This document shows, one piece after another, positions 26,578 to 38,434 of a stretch of DNA of 38,890 nucleotides. Origin of the DNA: Chromatiaceae bacterium (GTDB lineage Bacteria > Pseudomonadota > Gammaproteobacteria > Chromatiales > Chromatiaceae); assembly GCA_026984455.1 (NCBI GenBank), contig JALSSC010000063.1, positions 1 to 38,890 on the forward strand. Reading direction: 5' to 3'. The translations under genes were made by a program, and so were the position numbers. Positions within the stretch are counted from its first letter, which is position 1; every line of letters begins with the position of its first letter. Below the pieces are notes generated by a model, which saw only the letters and a list, made by a program, of their open reading frames with translations, was not told where the DNA came from and did not search any database.

Positions 26578-26775
26578 CCAACGATGCGGGTATTGGCCCT
26601 CTCCCTTGGCCGGAGATCCGGCGAAACGAGTCGAGGCCGTGGTTTCTTGCGTTGAATCAAGCCGTCCCGATCTTTTCGAGGTATCCTTCATGTCTCGGGA
26701 CCCTCCGCCGCGACTGGGCGCGAGGGTGATCGGGATTCGCTGAGAATCGCTGTCACACGCTGAGGGGGCGCTATT

Positions 26776-28062
26776 ATGGCCGACGAGGAAACCAAGCCGA
26801 ACGCGAGTAACGAAGGGGTGCCGAAGACGTCGGGCCCCGCACGTAAGAAGACCGCGAAGAAGAAGGCGACGGCCAAGAAGGCTGCAAAGAAGAAGACCAC
26901 GACCAAGAAGGCGGCGGCCAAGAAAAAGGTCGCCGCCAAGAAGGTGGTGAAGAAGGCCGCGGCGGCCCCGGTTTCCACGGAGAGCGGGCCCGCGGAGGCG
27001 GCGGGCGGCGTTGCCTCGACCCTTGCGGGGGCCGGGATGGGGCCGGAGACCGCCTCCGCCCCGGTTGCCGCCACGTCCGTGGAGGCGCCGCCCGAACCCG
27101 CAGCGCCCGTGTCCCCGCCGGCACGACCCGAGCCCCCGGTGCATCGCTTTTGGCCCAAGGCGCTGCTCTGGCTCCTGGTGATCGTCGCGGGCTTTCTCTA
27201 CGTCCGCTCGGTGGCCATCAGTGAGCGTCCCGGTGGGGCCGAGTCCCAACCGGCCGCGCCCACCGCGGCGCCGGTGGAGGGGACGGCAGGCCCGGGCCCC
27301 GAGGCCCTGCCGGCGATGACCGCGGTGGAGGGCGAGGAAGGAGCGGACGCCGGTGCGGAGGTCGTGACGGAGCCATCCGCGGAGAGCGGGGGAACCGGGT
27401 CGATGCCCCTGGAGACCCCGGCCCCCACGGTGCGGGAGGAAGCGCCGGCCCCCCGTGCCGGCGAGGCACCCGCGGTGGCGGCTCCACCTCCGCCGGGGCC
27501 TGCCGAGGTCCCCGCGTCGCCGCCGTCCCCGGGCCTGGCCAAACAGAACCCCGCTGCCGCACCGGGGTCCGGGCAAACCTCCCCGACCGTGCCCCCGATC
27601 ACCGGGCCGCAGCCACGGGATCCGTCCTCGGCGGAGGCCGGGGGTGACAGCGTCTCGCCGCCGGCGGCCGCCACGGAACCGGAACCCCCGACCGTGACGG
27701 GCGGAGCCGCGCCGGCCCCATCGCTGTCTTCGCGGCCCGTGGCGGAGCCTGAGGCCGTCCAGGCGCGGCCGGCCCCGACCCCAGCCTCCGCACAGACCCC
27801 GCCCGAGTCCACCACCCGCGAGACTGAGGGGACGGCATCGGAGCCCGCCGGCACCGAGGCGGCGAAGACCACGACCCAGGCGCGGGCCGCCGGCGGCAAA
27901 CAGGCGCCGCCCCACGCCGAGACGGTCTATGAACGCCGCGCCCGCCTGATGGCCGAGTACGAGGCCATGCGCAAGGCGATGCAGGAAGAGCAGCGCAAGG
28001 CCTGGGAACGGGCGCGCAGGGCCTATCCCGGTTGGGGCTACGCCGCTGGAGTGAACCGCTGA
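26776..28062 (+). CDS. Membrane-anchored protein with histone H1-like lysine repeats and a Pro/Ala-rich spacer
   Basis: 428 residues in clear segments. Residues 22-62 are dense in AAKK/TKK motifs, like the tail of histone H1 or of bacterial AlgP/HU-like proteins, and would bind DNA. After a Pro/Ala linker, one membrane span (FWPKALLWLLVIVAGFLYV, about 125-143) follows. Then come about 240 residues of low-complexity Ala/Pro/Glu. A predicted helix begins YERRARLMAEYEAMRKAMQEEQ, and the end is YPGWGYAAGVNR. By the charge rule the basic N-terminus is cytoplasmic and the rest periplasmic. GAGGGGG precedes ATG 26776. I do not recognise the family. It stands alone between a divergent ClC gene and prfB. 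Confidence 0.7.
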   Translation: MADEETKPNASNEGVPKTSGPARKKTAKKKATAKKAAKKKTTTKKAAAKKKVAAKKVVKKAAAAPVSTESGPAEAAGGVASTLAGAGMGPETASAPVAATSVEAPPEPAAPVSPPARPEPPVHRFWPKALLWLLVIVAGFLYVRSVAISERPGGAESQPAAPTAAPVEGTAGPGPEALPAMTAVEGEEGADAGAEVVTEPSAESGGTGSMPLETPAPTVREEAPAPRAGEAPAVAAPPPPGPAEVPASPPSPGLAKQNPAAAPGSGQTSPTVPPITGPQPRDPSSAEAGGDSVSPPAAATEPEPPTVTGGAAPAPSLSSRPVAEPEAVQARPAPTPASAQTPPESTTRETEGTASEPAGTEAAKTTTQARAAGGKQAPPHAETVYERRARLMAEYEAMRKAMQEEQRKAWERARRAYPGWGYAAGVNR

Positions 28063-28134
28063 AGGCGCACCGAAGCTGGACAGTCCGGGCCCCTGGCGCT
28101 AGCATTCCGGGGTTTACCGCTCTGCCCGTATCCG

Positions 28135-28156
28135 ACGCCCGCGGCATCGCGGGCGT
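28135..28156 (+). terminator. Hairpin terminator after the lysine-repeat protein
   Basis: A perfect 9-base stem, ACGCCCGCG (28135-28143) with CGCGGGCGT (28148-28156), closes a GCAT loop 72 bases after the stop codon. A T-rich but interrupted stretch follows. Confidence 0.65.
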
Positions 28157-28372
28157 TCTGGTTTCTGGAGACCGGAGGCGGGCAGCCGTGCCGCGGTCTT
28201 TCCGTACCCACAGGCACCGAACCCTGGCGTGAGGCGGCCTCGGCATGGCGACTTCATCCAGGGATCGCCTTCGACGGCGTGCCGCCGTCGGGGCGGCCGG
28301 CACATCCATCTACCGCACACAACCCGTCGAAAGACCGCGTCTTCGACAGGCTGTTAGTGAAGAGGTCTTTCC
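28157..28372. other. prfB upstream region
   Basis: No gene is recognised. A second inverted repeat (CGACGGC/GCCGTCG, near 28266-28287) and a third (GTCGAAAGAC/GTCTTCGAC, about 28327-28349) lie before prfB. GAAGAGG just before ATG 28373 is its ribosome site. recJ, which often precedes prfB in enterics, is absent. Confidence 0.45.
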
Positions 28373-29471
28373 ATGCAGGACATCAATCCGATTCAGAACC
28401 AGATCCTCGACTTGAAGGGCCGTGTGGAGGCCCTCAGGGGGTATCTTTGACTATGCCGGCAAACAGGAGCGCCTGACCGAGGTCCTGCGCGAGCTGGAGG
28501 ACCCCGAGGTCTGGAACGACCCGCAGCGCGCCCAGGGCCTGGGCCGGGAACGCGCCGCCCTGGAGGACGTGGTCCACGGCCTGGAACGGATCTCCTCCGG
28601 TCTCGACGAGGCCGCGGACCTGCTCACCATGGCGGTGGAGGAGGCGGACGAGGAGACCCTGGAGGCCGTGGTGGCGGACCTGAACGGCCTGCGCTCCCAG
28701 GTGGAGCGTCTGGAGTTCCAGCGCATGTTCTCCGGTGAACTGGACGCCAACAACGCCTTCGTGGACATCCAGGCCGGTTCCGGAGGCACCGAGGCCCAGG
28801 ACTGGGCCGAGATGCTTCTGCGCATGTATCTGCGCTGGGGTGAGCAGCACGCCTTCAAGACCGAACTCATGGAGGTGACCCCCGGGGAAGTGGCGGGCAT
28901 CAAGAGCGCCACCATCCGTTTCGAGGGCCCCTACGCCTATGGCTGGCTGCGCACCGAGACCGGGGTGCACCGCCTGGTGCGCAAATCGCCCTTCGATTCG
29001 GGCAACCGCCGCCACACCTCCTTCGCCGCGGTCTTCGTCTCCCCCGAGATCGACGATTCCTTCGAGATCGAGGTGGACCCCTCGGACCTGCGCATCGACG
29101 TCTACCGCGCCTCCGGCGCGGGTGGCCAGCACGTCAACCGCACCGAGTCGGCGGTGCGCATCACCCATCTGCCCACCGGCGTCGTGGTCCAGTGCCAGAA
29201 CGACCGTTCCCAGCACAAGAACAAGGACCACGCCATGAAGCAGTTGCGGGCCAAGCTCTACGAGCTGGAGATGCAGAAGCGCCGCGAGGCCCAGCAGGCG
29301 GTGGAGGACACCAAGTCCGATATCGGCTGGGGCAGTCAGATCCGTTCCTACGTGCTGGACCAGGCGCGCATCAAGGACCTGCGTACCGGAGTGGAGACGG
29401 GCAACACCCAGGCCGTGCTGGACGGCCATCTGGATCCCTTCATCGAGGCCAGCCTGAAATCCGGTCTTTGA
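28373..29471 (+). CDS. prfB: Peptide chain release factor 2, made by programmed +1 frameshift
   Basis: Joined frames 28373-28447 and 28449-29471 give 365 residues, the normal RF2 length. RF2 reads UGA and UAA stop codons and triggers hydrolysis of peptidyl-tRNA. The SPF recognition tripeptide is in [15 protein letters not shown] and the catalytic GGQ in [17 protein letters not shown]. Translation of the first 25 codons stops at an in-frame UGA unless the ribosome slips forward one base, so low RF2 levels raise its own synthesis. lysS follows 25 bases later, a conserved pair. Confidence 0.96.
28436..28451 (+). promoter_or_regulatory. prfB +1 frameshift site
   Basis: The canonical element AGGGGGTATCTTTGAC is present. 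An internal Shine-Dalgarno-like AGGGGG is followed by TAT, the slippery CTT (28445-28447), the in-frame stop TGA (28448-28450) and a C after it, which weakens termination. After the shift GAC (28449-28451) codes for Asp. Confidence 0.97.
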
Positions 29472-29496
29472 GACCGCTCGATCAGAGGTACTACCC

Positions 29497-31047
<1,551 letters not shown>

Positions 31048-31059
31048 GCGGCCCCGGGG

Positions 31060-31521
31060 ATGCGCCGTTTTGCCCGCCATACCCGGTGGTTGCGCCGTCC
31101 CCCGCACCTGCACGACCGGGTGCCCGCCCTCAGCCATATCGATGAGGCCCCGGGGCGCTGGCTGTCCGGGTTCGCCCAGGCCCAAGGCCTGGACCCGGAA
31201 GGCCTGACCCGGGACCTGCGCGCCCAGTTGCAGGAACTGAGGGTTGTGATCGCCCGCGAGGGCCAGGCCGGGCAGCGCATGGCCCACACCTATGCCGCCT
31301 ACCTGCGGGGTGAGGCCGGCCGTGTGGAGATGGCCCAGGCCAACGCGGAACTGCGCCGCCTGCTCGCCCTCATGGGCATGGGGGTCCTGGCCCTGTTGCC
31401 CTTTGCCTTCGTCACCCTGCCGGCGCTCATGCGCCTGGCCGATCACTTCCACATCCAGCTCCTGCCGCCGACGCCGGAGCCGCGCGCACATCCCCGGCCC
31501 ACGCCCCATCCCCAGGAATGA
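31060..31521 (+). CDS. Small membrane protein, LETM1-like C-terminal region
   Basis: A 153-residue protein starting 12 bases after lysS. A basic N-terminus and a long amphipathic helix (AQAQGLDPEGLTRDLRAQLQELRVVIAREGQAGQRMAHTY region) lead to one hydrophobic span, LLALMGMGVLALLPFAFVTLPALMRLADHFHIQLLPP. This pattern of a span with proline breaks and a closing LLPP resembles the LETM1 core found in mitochondrial and some bacterial membrane proteins. A proline-rich tail follows. The likeness is judged by eye and modest. It is probably co-transcribed with lysS. Confidence 0.6.
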   Translation: MRRFARHTRWLRRPPHLHDRVPALSHIDEAPGRWLSGFAQAQGLDPEGLTRDLRAQLQELRVVIAREGQAGQRMAHTYAAYLRGEAGRVEMAQANAELRRLLALMGMGVLALLPFAFVTLPALMRLADHFHIQLLPPTPEPRAHPRPTPHPQE

Positions 31522-31591
31522 AGCGGAGACGGGGCGCGTGGGGCGGCCACAGTGACTGAAATCCCGTGTACGACGGGTATACAATCCGAGG

Positions 31592-32095
31592 ATGCCGACC
31601 TTGAACGAGACTTCGAAGCGCCGCCTGGTGGGGGCCCTGGTATTGGTTTCCCTGGGGGTGATCTTTCTGCCCTGGCTGCTGCGGGAACCCGACGACCTGC
31701 CGCAGTTGGCACGCGACCTGATCCCCGAGCCCCCCCGGGATGCGGCCGGAGCCTTCGGCTCGCGGATCCTGCCCGATGACCCCGCGGCGCCGTTCGTCGC
31801 CCCGCCCCTGTCCCCGACGGCCCGGGCGGACGATGCCCCAGGCGAACCCTTGACCGGACTTTCCGCCTGGGTGGTACAGGTGGCCAGCCTGGCCAATCGC
31901 AGGAATGCCGAGGCCCTGGTGCAGCGCCTGCGCAAGGCGGGGCTCCCCGCCTTTCTGGAGGCCGTGAAGGTGAAGGATCGTCTGTGGCACCGGGTGCGGG
32001 TGGGTCCCGAGGCCGATCGCAAGCGCGCCGAGGCCTTGTTGAAGCAGACCCGCAAGATCACGGGGCAGAACGGTCGGATACTGCGCTATCCTTGA
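31592..32095 (+). CDS. SPOR-domain membrane protein (DedD-like)
   Basis: A 167-residue bitopic protein. RRLVGALVLVSLGVIFLPWLL (about 10-30) is the inner-membrane span. A Pro-rich periplasmic linker follows, then a SPOR domain (WVVQVASLANRRNAEALVQRLRKAG, then HRVRVGP and AEALLKQTRKITG). SPOR domains bind glycan strands stripped of stem peptides at the septum, so a role in division is expected, as for DedD. In other gammaproteobacteria dedD follows folC and accD; here neither is near. ATG 31592 has no spaced ribosome site. TTG 31601 has GAGGA about 7 bases upstream and is an alternative start. Confidence 0.85.
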   Translation: MPTLNETSKRRLVGALVLVSLGVIFLPWLLREPDDLPQLARDLIPEPPRDAAGAFGSRILPDDPAAPFVAPPLSPTARADDAPGEPLTGLSAWVVQVASLANRRNAEALVQRLRKAGLPAFLEAVKVKDRLWHRVRVGPEADRKRAEALLKQTRKITGQNGRILRYP

Positions 32096-32108
32096 AACAA
32101 GAATGGCG

Positions 32109-32125
32109 CCCTGGCGGCCCCAGGG
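32109..32125. terminator. Hairpin between convergent genes
   Basis: CCCTGG (32109-32114) pairs with CCAGGG (32120-32125) around a 5-base loop, between the stops of the + strand SPOR gene and the - strand recQ gene. No T-tract is seen, so termination is only likely by position. Confidence 0.4.
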
Positions 32126-32143
32126 GCACGCTCCAGGTGCGCC

Positions 32144-34299
<2,156 letters not shown>

Positions 34300-34303
<4 letters not shown>

Positions 34304-34977
34304 CGGTAGCGCGTGGGGTCGGGCAGACCGGCCTCGGCGAAGCCCTGGGCACGCAGGCGGCAGGCGTCGCAACGGCCACAGGCGCGGCCCTCGGGGTCGG
34401 CCTGGTAGCAGGAGACGGTGAGGCCGTAGTCCAGGCCCAGGCGATGGCCGGCGCGGACGATCTCGGCCTTGGACATATGCAGCAGGGGGGCGTGGATCTG
34501 GAACCCGGCCCCCTCCACGCCGGCCTTGGTGGCCACCCGGGCGAGGTCCTGGAAGGCCTGGATGAAGGCCGGACGGCAGTCGGGGTAGCCCGAGTAGTCC
34601 ACCGCGTTGACCCCGATGAACAGGTCGCGGGCGCCCAGGACCTCGGCCCAGCCCAGGGCCAGGGCGAGGAGGATGGTATTGCGCGCGGGCACGTAGGTGA
34701 CGGGGATGCCCGCGCCCTGGGCCTCGGGCACGGCGATATGGGCGTCGGTGAGGGCCGAGCCCCCGAAGGCGTCCAGGCCCACGTGCACCACCTTGTGTTC
34801 CACCGCCCCCAGGTGGGCGGCCAGGCGTCGGGCGGCGCTCAGCTCGGCGTCGTGGCGCTGGCCGTAGTCGAGGCTCAGGGCGTGGCAGGCGAATCCCTGT
34901 TCCCGCGCCAGGGCGAGGGCGGTGGCGGAGTCGAGGCCCCCGGAGAGGAGGACCACGGCATGGGCGGTGGGGGGCAT
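34300..34977 (-). CDS. queC: 7-cyano-7-deazaguanine synthase
   Basis: A 225-residue ATP-dependent enzyme that turns 7-carboxy-7-deazaguanine into preQ0 with ammonia, on the route to queuosine in tRNA. The PP-loop [15 protein letters not shown] (9-23) binds ATP, and four cysteines near the C-terminus ([24 protein letters not shown]) bind zinc. [18 protein letters not shown] is a family signature. It follows queE by 3 bases and overlaps recQ by 4. Confidence 0.95.
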
Positions 34978-34980
34978 GGG

Positions 34981-35622
34981 TCAGACTCCCGGTCGGTCGC
35001 CCCAGAGGAGCTTGTGCAACTGCAACTGGAGGCGTACCTCCAGGCCGTCGGCGAGGATCCAGGCGGCCAGTTCGGACGGATCCTGGAGGCCGGCGGCGGG
35101 TGAGAACAGGACGTGGCAGCGGCCGCTCAGGGCATGCACGCGCACCCGCTCCCGGGCCCAGAGGTAGTCCTCCCGCCCGGCGATCACGATCTTCACCTGA
35201 TCGCGCTCGCGCAGCAGGTCCAGGTTCGCGTAGCGGTTGCGCCCGGACTCGCCCGAGGCCGGGGCCTTGAGGTCCATGACCCGGGTGACCCGCGGGTCCA
35301 CCGGGGACAGGTCGAGGGCCCCCGAGGTCTCCAGGGAGACCGCGTGACCGGCGTCGCACAGGGCGCTGAGCAGTGGCGGGCAGGCGGACTGGGCGAGGGG
35401 TTCGCCGCCGGTCACGCAGACGTGGCGGGTGGCCGCGGCCCTGGCCCGCTGGAGGACGCTGTCCAGGTCCATCCAGGCGCCACCCTTGAAGGCATAGGCG
35501 GTGTCGCACCAGGTACAGCGCAACGGGCAGCCGCTGAGGCGCACGAACAGGGTGGGGACACCCGCGTCCAGGCCCTCGCCCTGGAGGGAGCGGAAGATCT
35601 CGGTCACGCGCAGGCGGGGCAT
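34981..35622 (-). CDS. queE: 7-carboxy-7-deazaguanine synthase
   Basis: A radical-SAM enzyme of 213 residues that converts 6-carboxytetrahydropterin to 7-carboxy-7-deazaguanine. The start [18 protein letters not shown] is diagnostic. The iron-sulfur site is [19 protein letters not shown] (CxxxCxxC), followed by [11 protein letters not shown]. The gene is placed between cpoB and queC, as in many gammaproteobacteria. QueD is not seen in this window, so that step must be encoded elsewhere. Its ribosome site is weak. Confidence 0.94.
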   Translation of the reverse strand: MPRLRVTEIFRSLQGEGLDAGVPTLFVRLSGCPLRCTWCDTAYAFKGGAWMDLDSVLQRARAAATRHVCVTGGEPLAQSACPPLLSALCDAGHAVSLETSGALDLSPVDPRVTRVMDLKAPASGESGRNRYANLDLLRERDQVKIVIAGREDYLWARERVRVHALSGRCHVLFSPAAGLQDPSELAAWILADGLEVRLQLQLHKLLWGDRPGV

Positions 35623-35643
35623 GGGCTCGCGGACATCTCCCGG

Positions 35644-36423
35644 CTAGTGGTGTTCGCGGCGCATCCGCTCCAGGCGTTGCCGGGCGAGATGGGCCTCGGT
35701 GCTCTGGGGGTAGGCCTTCAGCAGACGCTCCAGGGTCTTGCGCGCCTGGCGCCAGGTGCGACGTTCGTACTGGATGTAGCCCAGCTTGAGCAAGGCGCCC
35801 GGCACCTTCGGGCTGGTGGGGTAGCGTTGCAGCAGGTTGCGGAAACCGGCCTCGGCGGTGGCGAAGTCGCGTTGCACATAGGCCGCCTCGGCCAGCCAGT
35901 ATTGGGCGTTGTCGGCCAGGTCGCTATCCGGATGGTGCGCCAGGATGGCCTCGAAATCAGCCGTGGCCGGTTCATAGTCGCCCTGCTTCAGGCGTTTCAA
36001 GGCCCGCTCGTAGAGGGCCCTGAGCCTGCGTCCGGCGGGTTTGGGCGGAGCGGAGGTGGCGGGCGCCTCGTTTGGCGCGGCCGCAGCGGTCGTCTCGCCG
36101 TCCTTCGCGGGTGGGGCCTCGCCGCCGAGGCGCCGGTCCAGGTCCAGGTAGAGCCGCCGTTGACGGGTGCGCAGGGCTTCGAGTTCATGGCCCTGGGTCT
36201 CCAGGTCACCGCGCAGGCGCTGGACCTCTTCCTCCAGTTGTTGGATGCGCAACACCATGGAGGCCAGGCTCTGGTTGCGTAGGATACGCTCGAGCCGGTC
36301 CACCCGCTGGGTGAGCAGGTCCAGGTCCGCGCGCGTGTGGCCGTAGTCGTAGGCGCCGGCCGCGGCCGGCACGGCCAGGGCCAGCCACAGGGCCGACGCC
36401 GCGAGGGAGGGGACGTTTCTCAA
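35644..36423 (-). CDS. cpoB: Cell division coordinator CpoB (YbgF)
   Basis: A 259-residue periplasmic protein that couples Tol-Pal constriction with peptidoglycan synthesis. A signal peptide ([19 protein letters not shown], then cleavage) leads to a coiled coil that trimerises ([20 protein letters not shown] and [29 protein letters not shown]). After a Pro/Ala linker, TPR units follow ([72 protein letters not shown]). No ATG or GTG fits the start. TTG 36423, which overlaps the pal stop (TTGA), gives a normal signal peptide and is the most likely initiator. Confidence 0.9.
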   Translation of the reverse strand: MRNVPSLAASALWLALAVPAAAGAYDYGHTRADLDLLTQRVDRLERILRNQSLASMVLRIQQLEEEVQRLRGDLETQGHELEALRTRQRRLYLDLDRRLGGEAPPAKDGETTAAAAPNEAPATSAPPKPAGRRLRALYERALKRLKQGDYEPATADFEAILAHHPDSDLADNAQYWLAEAAYVQRDFATAEAGFRNLLQRYPTSPKVPGALLKLGYIQYERRTWRQARKTLERLLKAYPQSTEAHLARQRLERMRREHH

Positions 36424-36983
36424 TGGTAGACGATCTCCACCCGGCGGTTGAGTGCCCAGGCGGCCTCGTCGTGGCCGGGATCGGCGGGGCTCTCCTCGCC
36501 CTGGGACTGGGTCTGGATCTGGTCGGCGGCGACCCCCTCGGCGAGCAGGAACTCGGCCACCGCTTTGGCCCGGCGTTCGCCCAGGGCGAGGTTGTATTCG
36601 CGGCTGCCGCGTTCGTCGGTATGGCCTATCAGGGTCACGTGCCGGTCGGGATGGGCGGCCAGGTATTCGGCATGGGCGCGCAGCAGCTCCTGGTAGTCGG
36701 GCTTGATGGCGGCCTGGTCGAGGTCGAAGTAGAGGGTGCGGTTGGACAGCGGGCTGGACGGGTCCTCCAGGGGGCTGCCCGTCCACTGGCCGCCCTCTTC
36801 GCCGACCCCCGCGGTGGTGACCTGGCCGCCCCCGCCGGCGCCTTGACCGCCGCCGCTGCCTTTGGACAGGTCCACCACCTCGGCCCCCTGGGCGGCCTGG
36901 CCCTTGTCGGCGGTGGTGGAACAGCCGGCCAGGAGGCCGAGTGCGCACAGGAGGGCGAGGGAGACGGGGAGACGGTTTCTCAT
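36420..36983 (-). CDS. pal: Peptidoglycan-associated lipoprotein Pal
   Basis: A 187-residue outer-membrane lipoprotein that binds peptidoglycan and TolB. The lipobox is LLAGC (cysteine 21). A Gly-rich linker (SGGGQGAGGGG) precedes the OmpA-like domain: NRTLYFDLDQAAIKPDYQELL, HPDRHVTLIGHTDERGSREYNLALGERRA with diaminopimelate-binding Asp and Arg, and NRRVEIVY at the end. The start overlaps the tolB stop by 4 bases. Confidence 0.96.
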   Translation of the reverse strand: MRNRLPVSLALLCALGLLAGCSTTADKGQAAQGAEVVDLSKGSGGGQGAGGGGQVTTAGVGEEGGQWTGSPLEDPSSPLSNRTLYFDLDQAAIKPDYQELLRAHAEYLAAHPDRHVTLIGHTDERGSREYNLALGERRAKAVAEFLLAEGVAADQIQTQSQGEESPADPGHDEAAWALNRRVEIVYH

Positions 36984-38434
36984 GGCGTGGGCTCCGATGG
37001 GCTGGGGATCCGGGGCGCGGGGCCCCAGGCGGGTTCGCGTACGTCACCCTCGTCGGCGACCAGCTTCTGGCTGAAGCGGCCGTCCGTGGAGACCGTGGCG
37101 AGCACCCCCCGGCCCGCGCTGCGGGTGGCATAAATTATCATGGCGCCGTTGGGGGCGAAATGGGGGGACTCGTCCAGTTCGCCCCGGGTGAGCACCTGAA
37201 ACAGGCCCGTCGCGGGTTCCAGCAGGGCGATCCGGTAGTGACCGCGTTCCCGGGTCACCAGGGTGAGGAAGCGCCCGTCCGGAGAATACTCGGGGGCGGC
37301 GTTGTAATCGTTCTCGAAGGTCAGCCGTCGGGGTTCGCCGCCGCTCACCGGTATGCGGTACAACTGGGCGCCGCCGCCGCGGCTGGAGGTGAACACGATG
37401 GTGCGTCCGTCGGGGGACCAGGTGGGCTCGGTGTCGATGGCGAAATTGTGGGTGAGGCGGGTCAGGCGGCGGCTGGCCAGGTCGAGGATGTAGATCTCGG
37501 GATTGCCGTCCTTGGACAGGCTGAGGGCCAGGCGGCGGCCGTCCGGCGACCACGCCGGGGCGCTGTTGATGCCGGGCCAGGCGGCCACCTGACGGCGGCG
37601 GCCGTCGGCGATCCATTGGACATAGACGCTGGAGCCGCTGTCCTCGAAGGAGACGTAGGCGATGCGGCGGCCGTCGGGGGACCAGGCCGGGGACAGCAAC
37701 GGCCGGTCCGAGCGGACGATGGCCCTGCGCCCGTGGCCGTCCGCATCGGCCACATAGAGACGCAGATGGCGGCCGCGGGCGTCGCGGCGCTCGCCGATAT
37801 AGGCGATGCGGGTGGTGAAGGCCCCGGGGATCCCGGTGAGGCGCTCGAACACCCGGTCCGCGATGTGGTGGGCGGTCAGGCGCAGCCGTTGCGGCCCGCT
37901 GGTGAAGCGCTCACCGGTGAGCAGGGCGCCCTTGAGCACATCGAACAACTGGTAACGGATCTCGAACAGGCCGCCGGCCTTGGGGCGCACCGAGCCCACC
38001 ACCAGGGCGTCCTGGCCGAGGGCCTTCCAGGCGCGGAAATCCACCTGCGAGGCCGTGTGCGGCTGGTCCAGCATCTCCGTCACCGGCAGGGGGTGGAAGC
38101 GCCCGGAACGGGCGAGGTCCGCGGCGATCACTGCGGCCGGGTCCAGCGGCGGCCGCCCCTGCCCATGCCAGGCGAAGGGCACCACCGCAATGGGCGCGGC
38201 GCCCACTTCGCCCTGGGTGATCTCGATATTCAGTTCGGCGCGCGCCGCAGCGAGCCAGAGCAGGGCCAGGAGCCCGAACCCGAGGGTCCCCGCCGCCGCC
38301 CGGATCACGGGCCTGCGGGGACGTGGCGCACGCTCCAGGGTGACGCGGCGTGTTCCGGTGCGATGGGGTCTCTGGCGAAGACTCGTCATGACGCCCCAGG
38401 GCGCAGGTATCGGGTGACGCGGGTGTAGCGGCAT
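36980..38434 (-). CDS. tolB: Tol-Pal system protein TolB
   Basis: A periplasmic protein of up to 484 residues. A signal peptide core (AAGTLGFGLLALLWLAAARAEL) is preceded by a long basic N-terminus. An N-terminal domain (VVPFAWHGQG, DLARSGRFHPL) leads to a six-bladed beta-propeller with repeated WSPDGRRIAYVSFEDSG-type blades. It relays between TolA and Pal. ATG 38434 has AAGGA 5 bases upstream and is listed; ATG 38389 would give a more normal signal-peptide length but has only a weak ribosome site. TolA, which usually ends just before tolB, is missing. Confidence 0.94.
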   Translation of the reverse strand: MPLHPRHPIPAPWGVMTSLRQRPHRTGTRRVTLERAPRPRRPVIRAAAGTLGFGLLALLWLAAARAELNIEITQGEVGAAPIAVVPFAWHGQGRPPLDPAAVIAADLARSGRFHPLPVTEMLDQPHTASQVDFRAWKALGQDALVVGSVRPKAGGLFEIRYQLFDVLKGALLTGERFTSGPQRLRLTAHHIADRVFERLTGIPGAFTTRIAYIGERRDARGRHLRLYVADADGHGRRAIVRSDRPLLSPAWSPDGRRIAYVSFEDSGSSVYVQWIADGRRRQVAAWPGINSAPAWSPDGRRLALSLSKDGNPEIYILDLASRRLTRLTHNFAIDTEPTWSPDGRTIVFTSSRGGGAQLYRIPVSGGEPRRLTFENDYNAAPEYSPDGRFLTLVTRERGHYRIALLEPATGLFQVLTRGELDESPHFAPNGAMIIYATRSAGRGVLATVSTDGRFSQKLVADEGDVREPAWGPAPRIPSPSEPTP

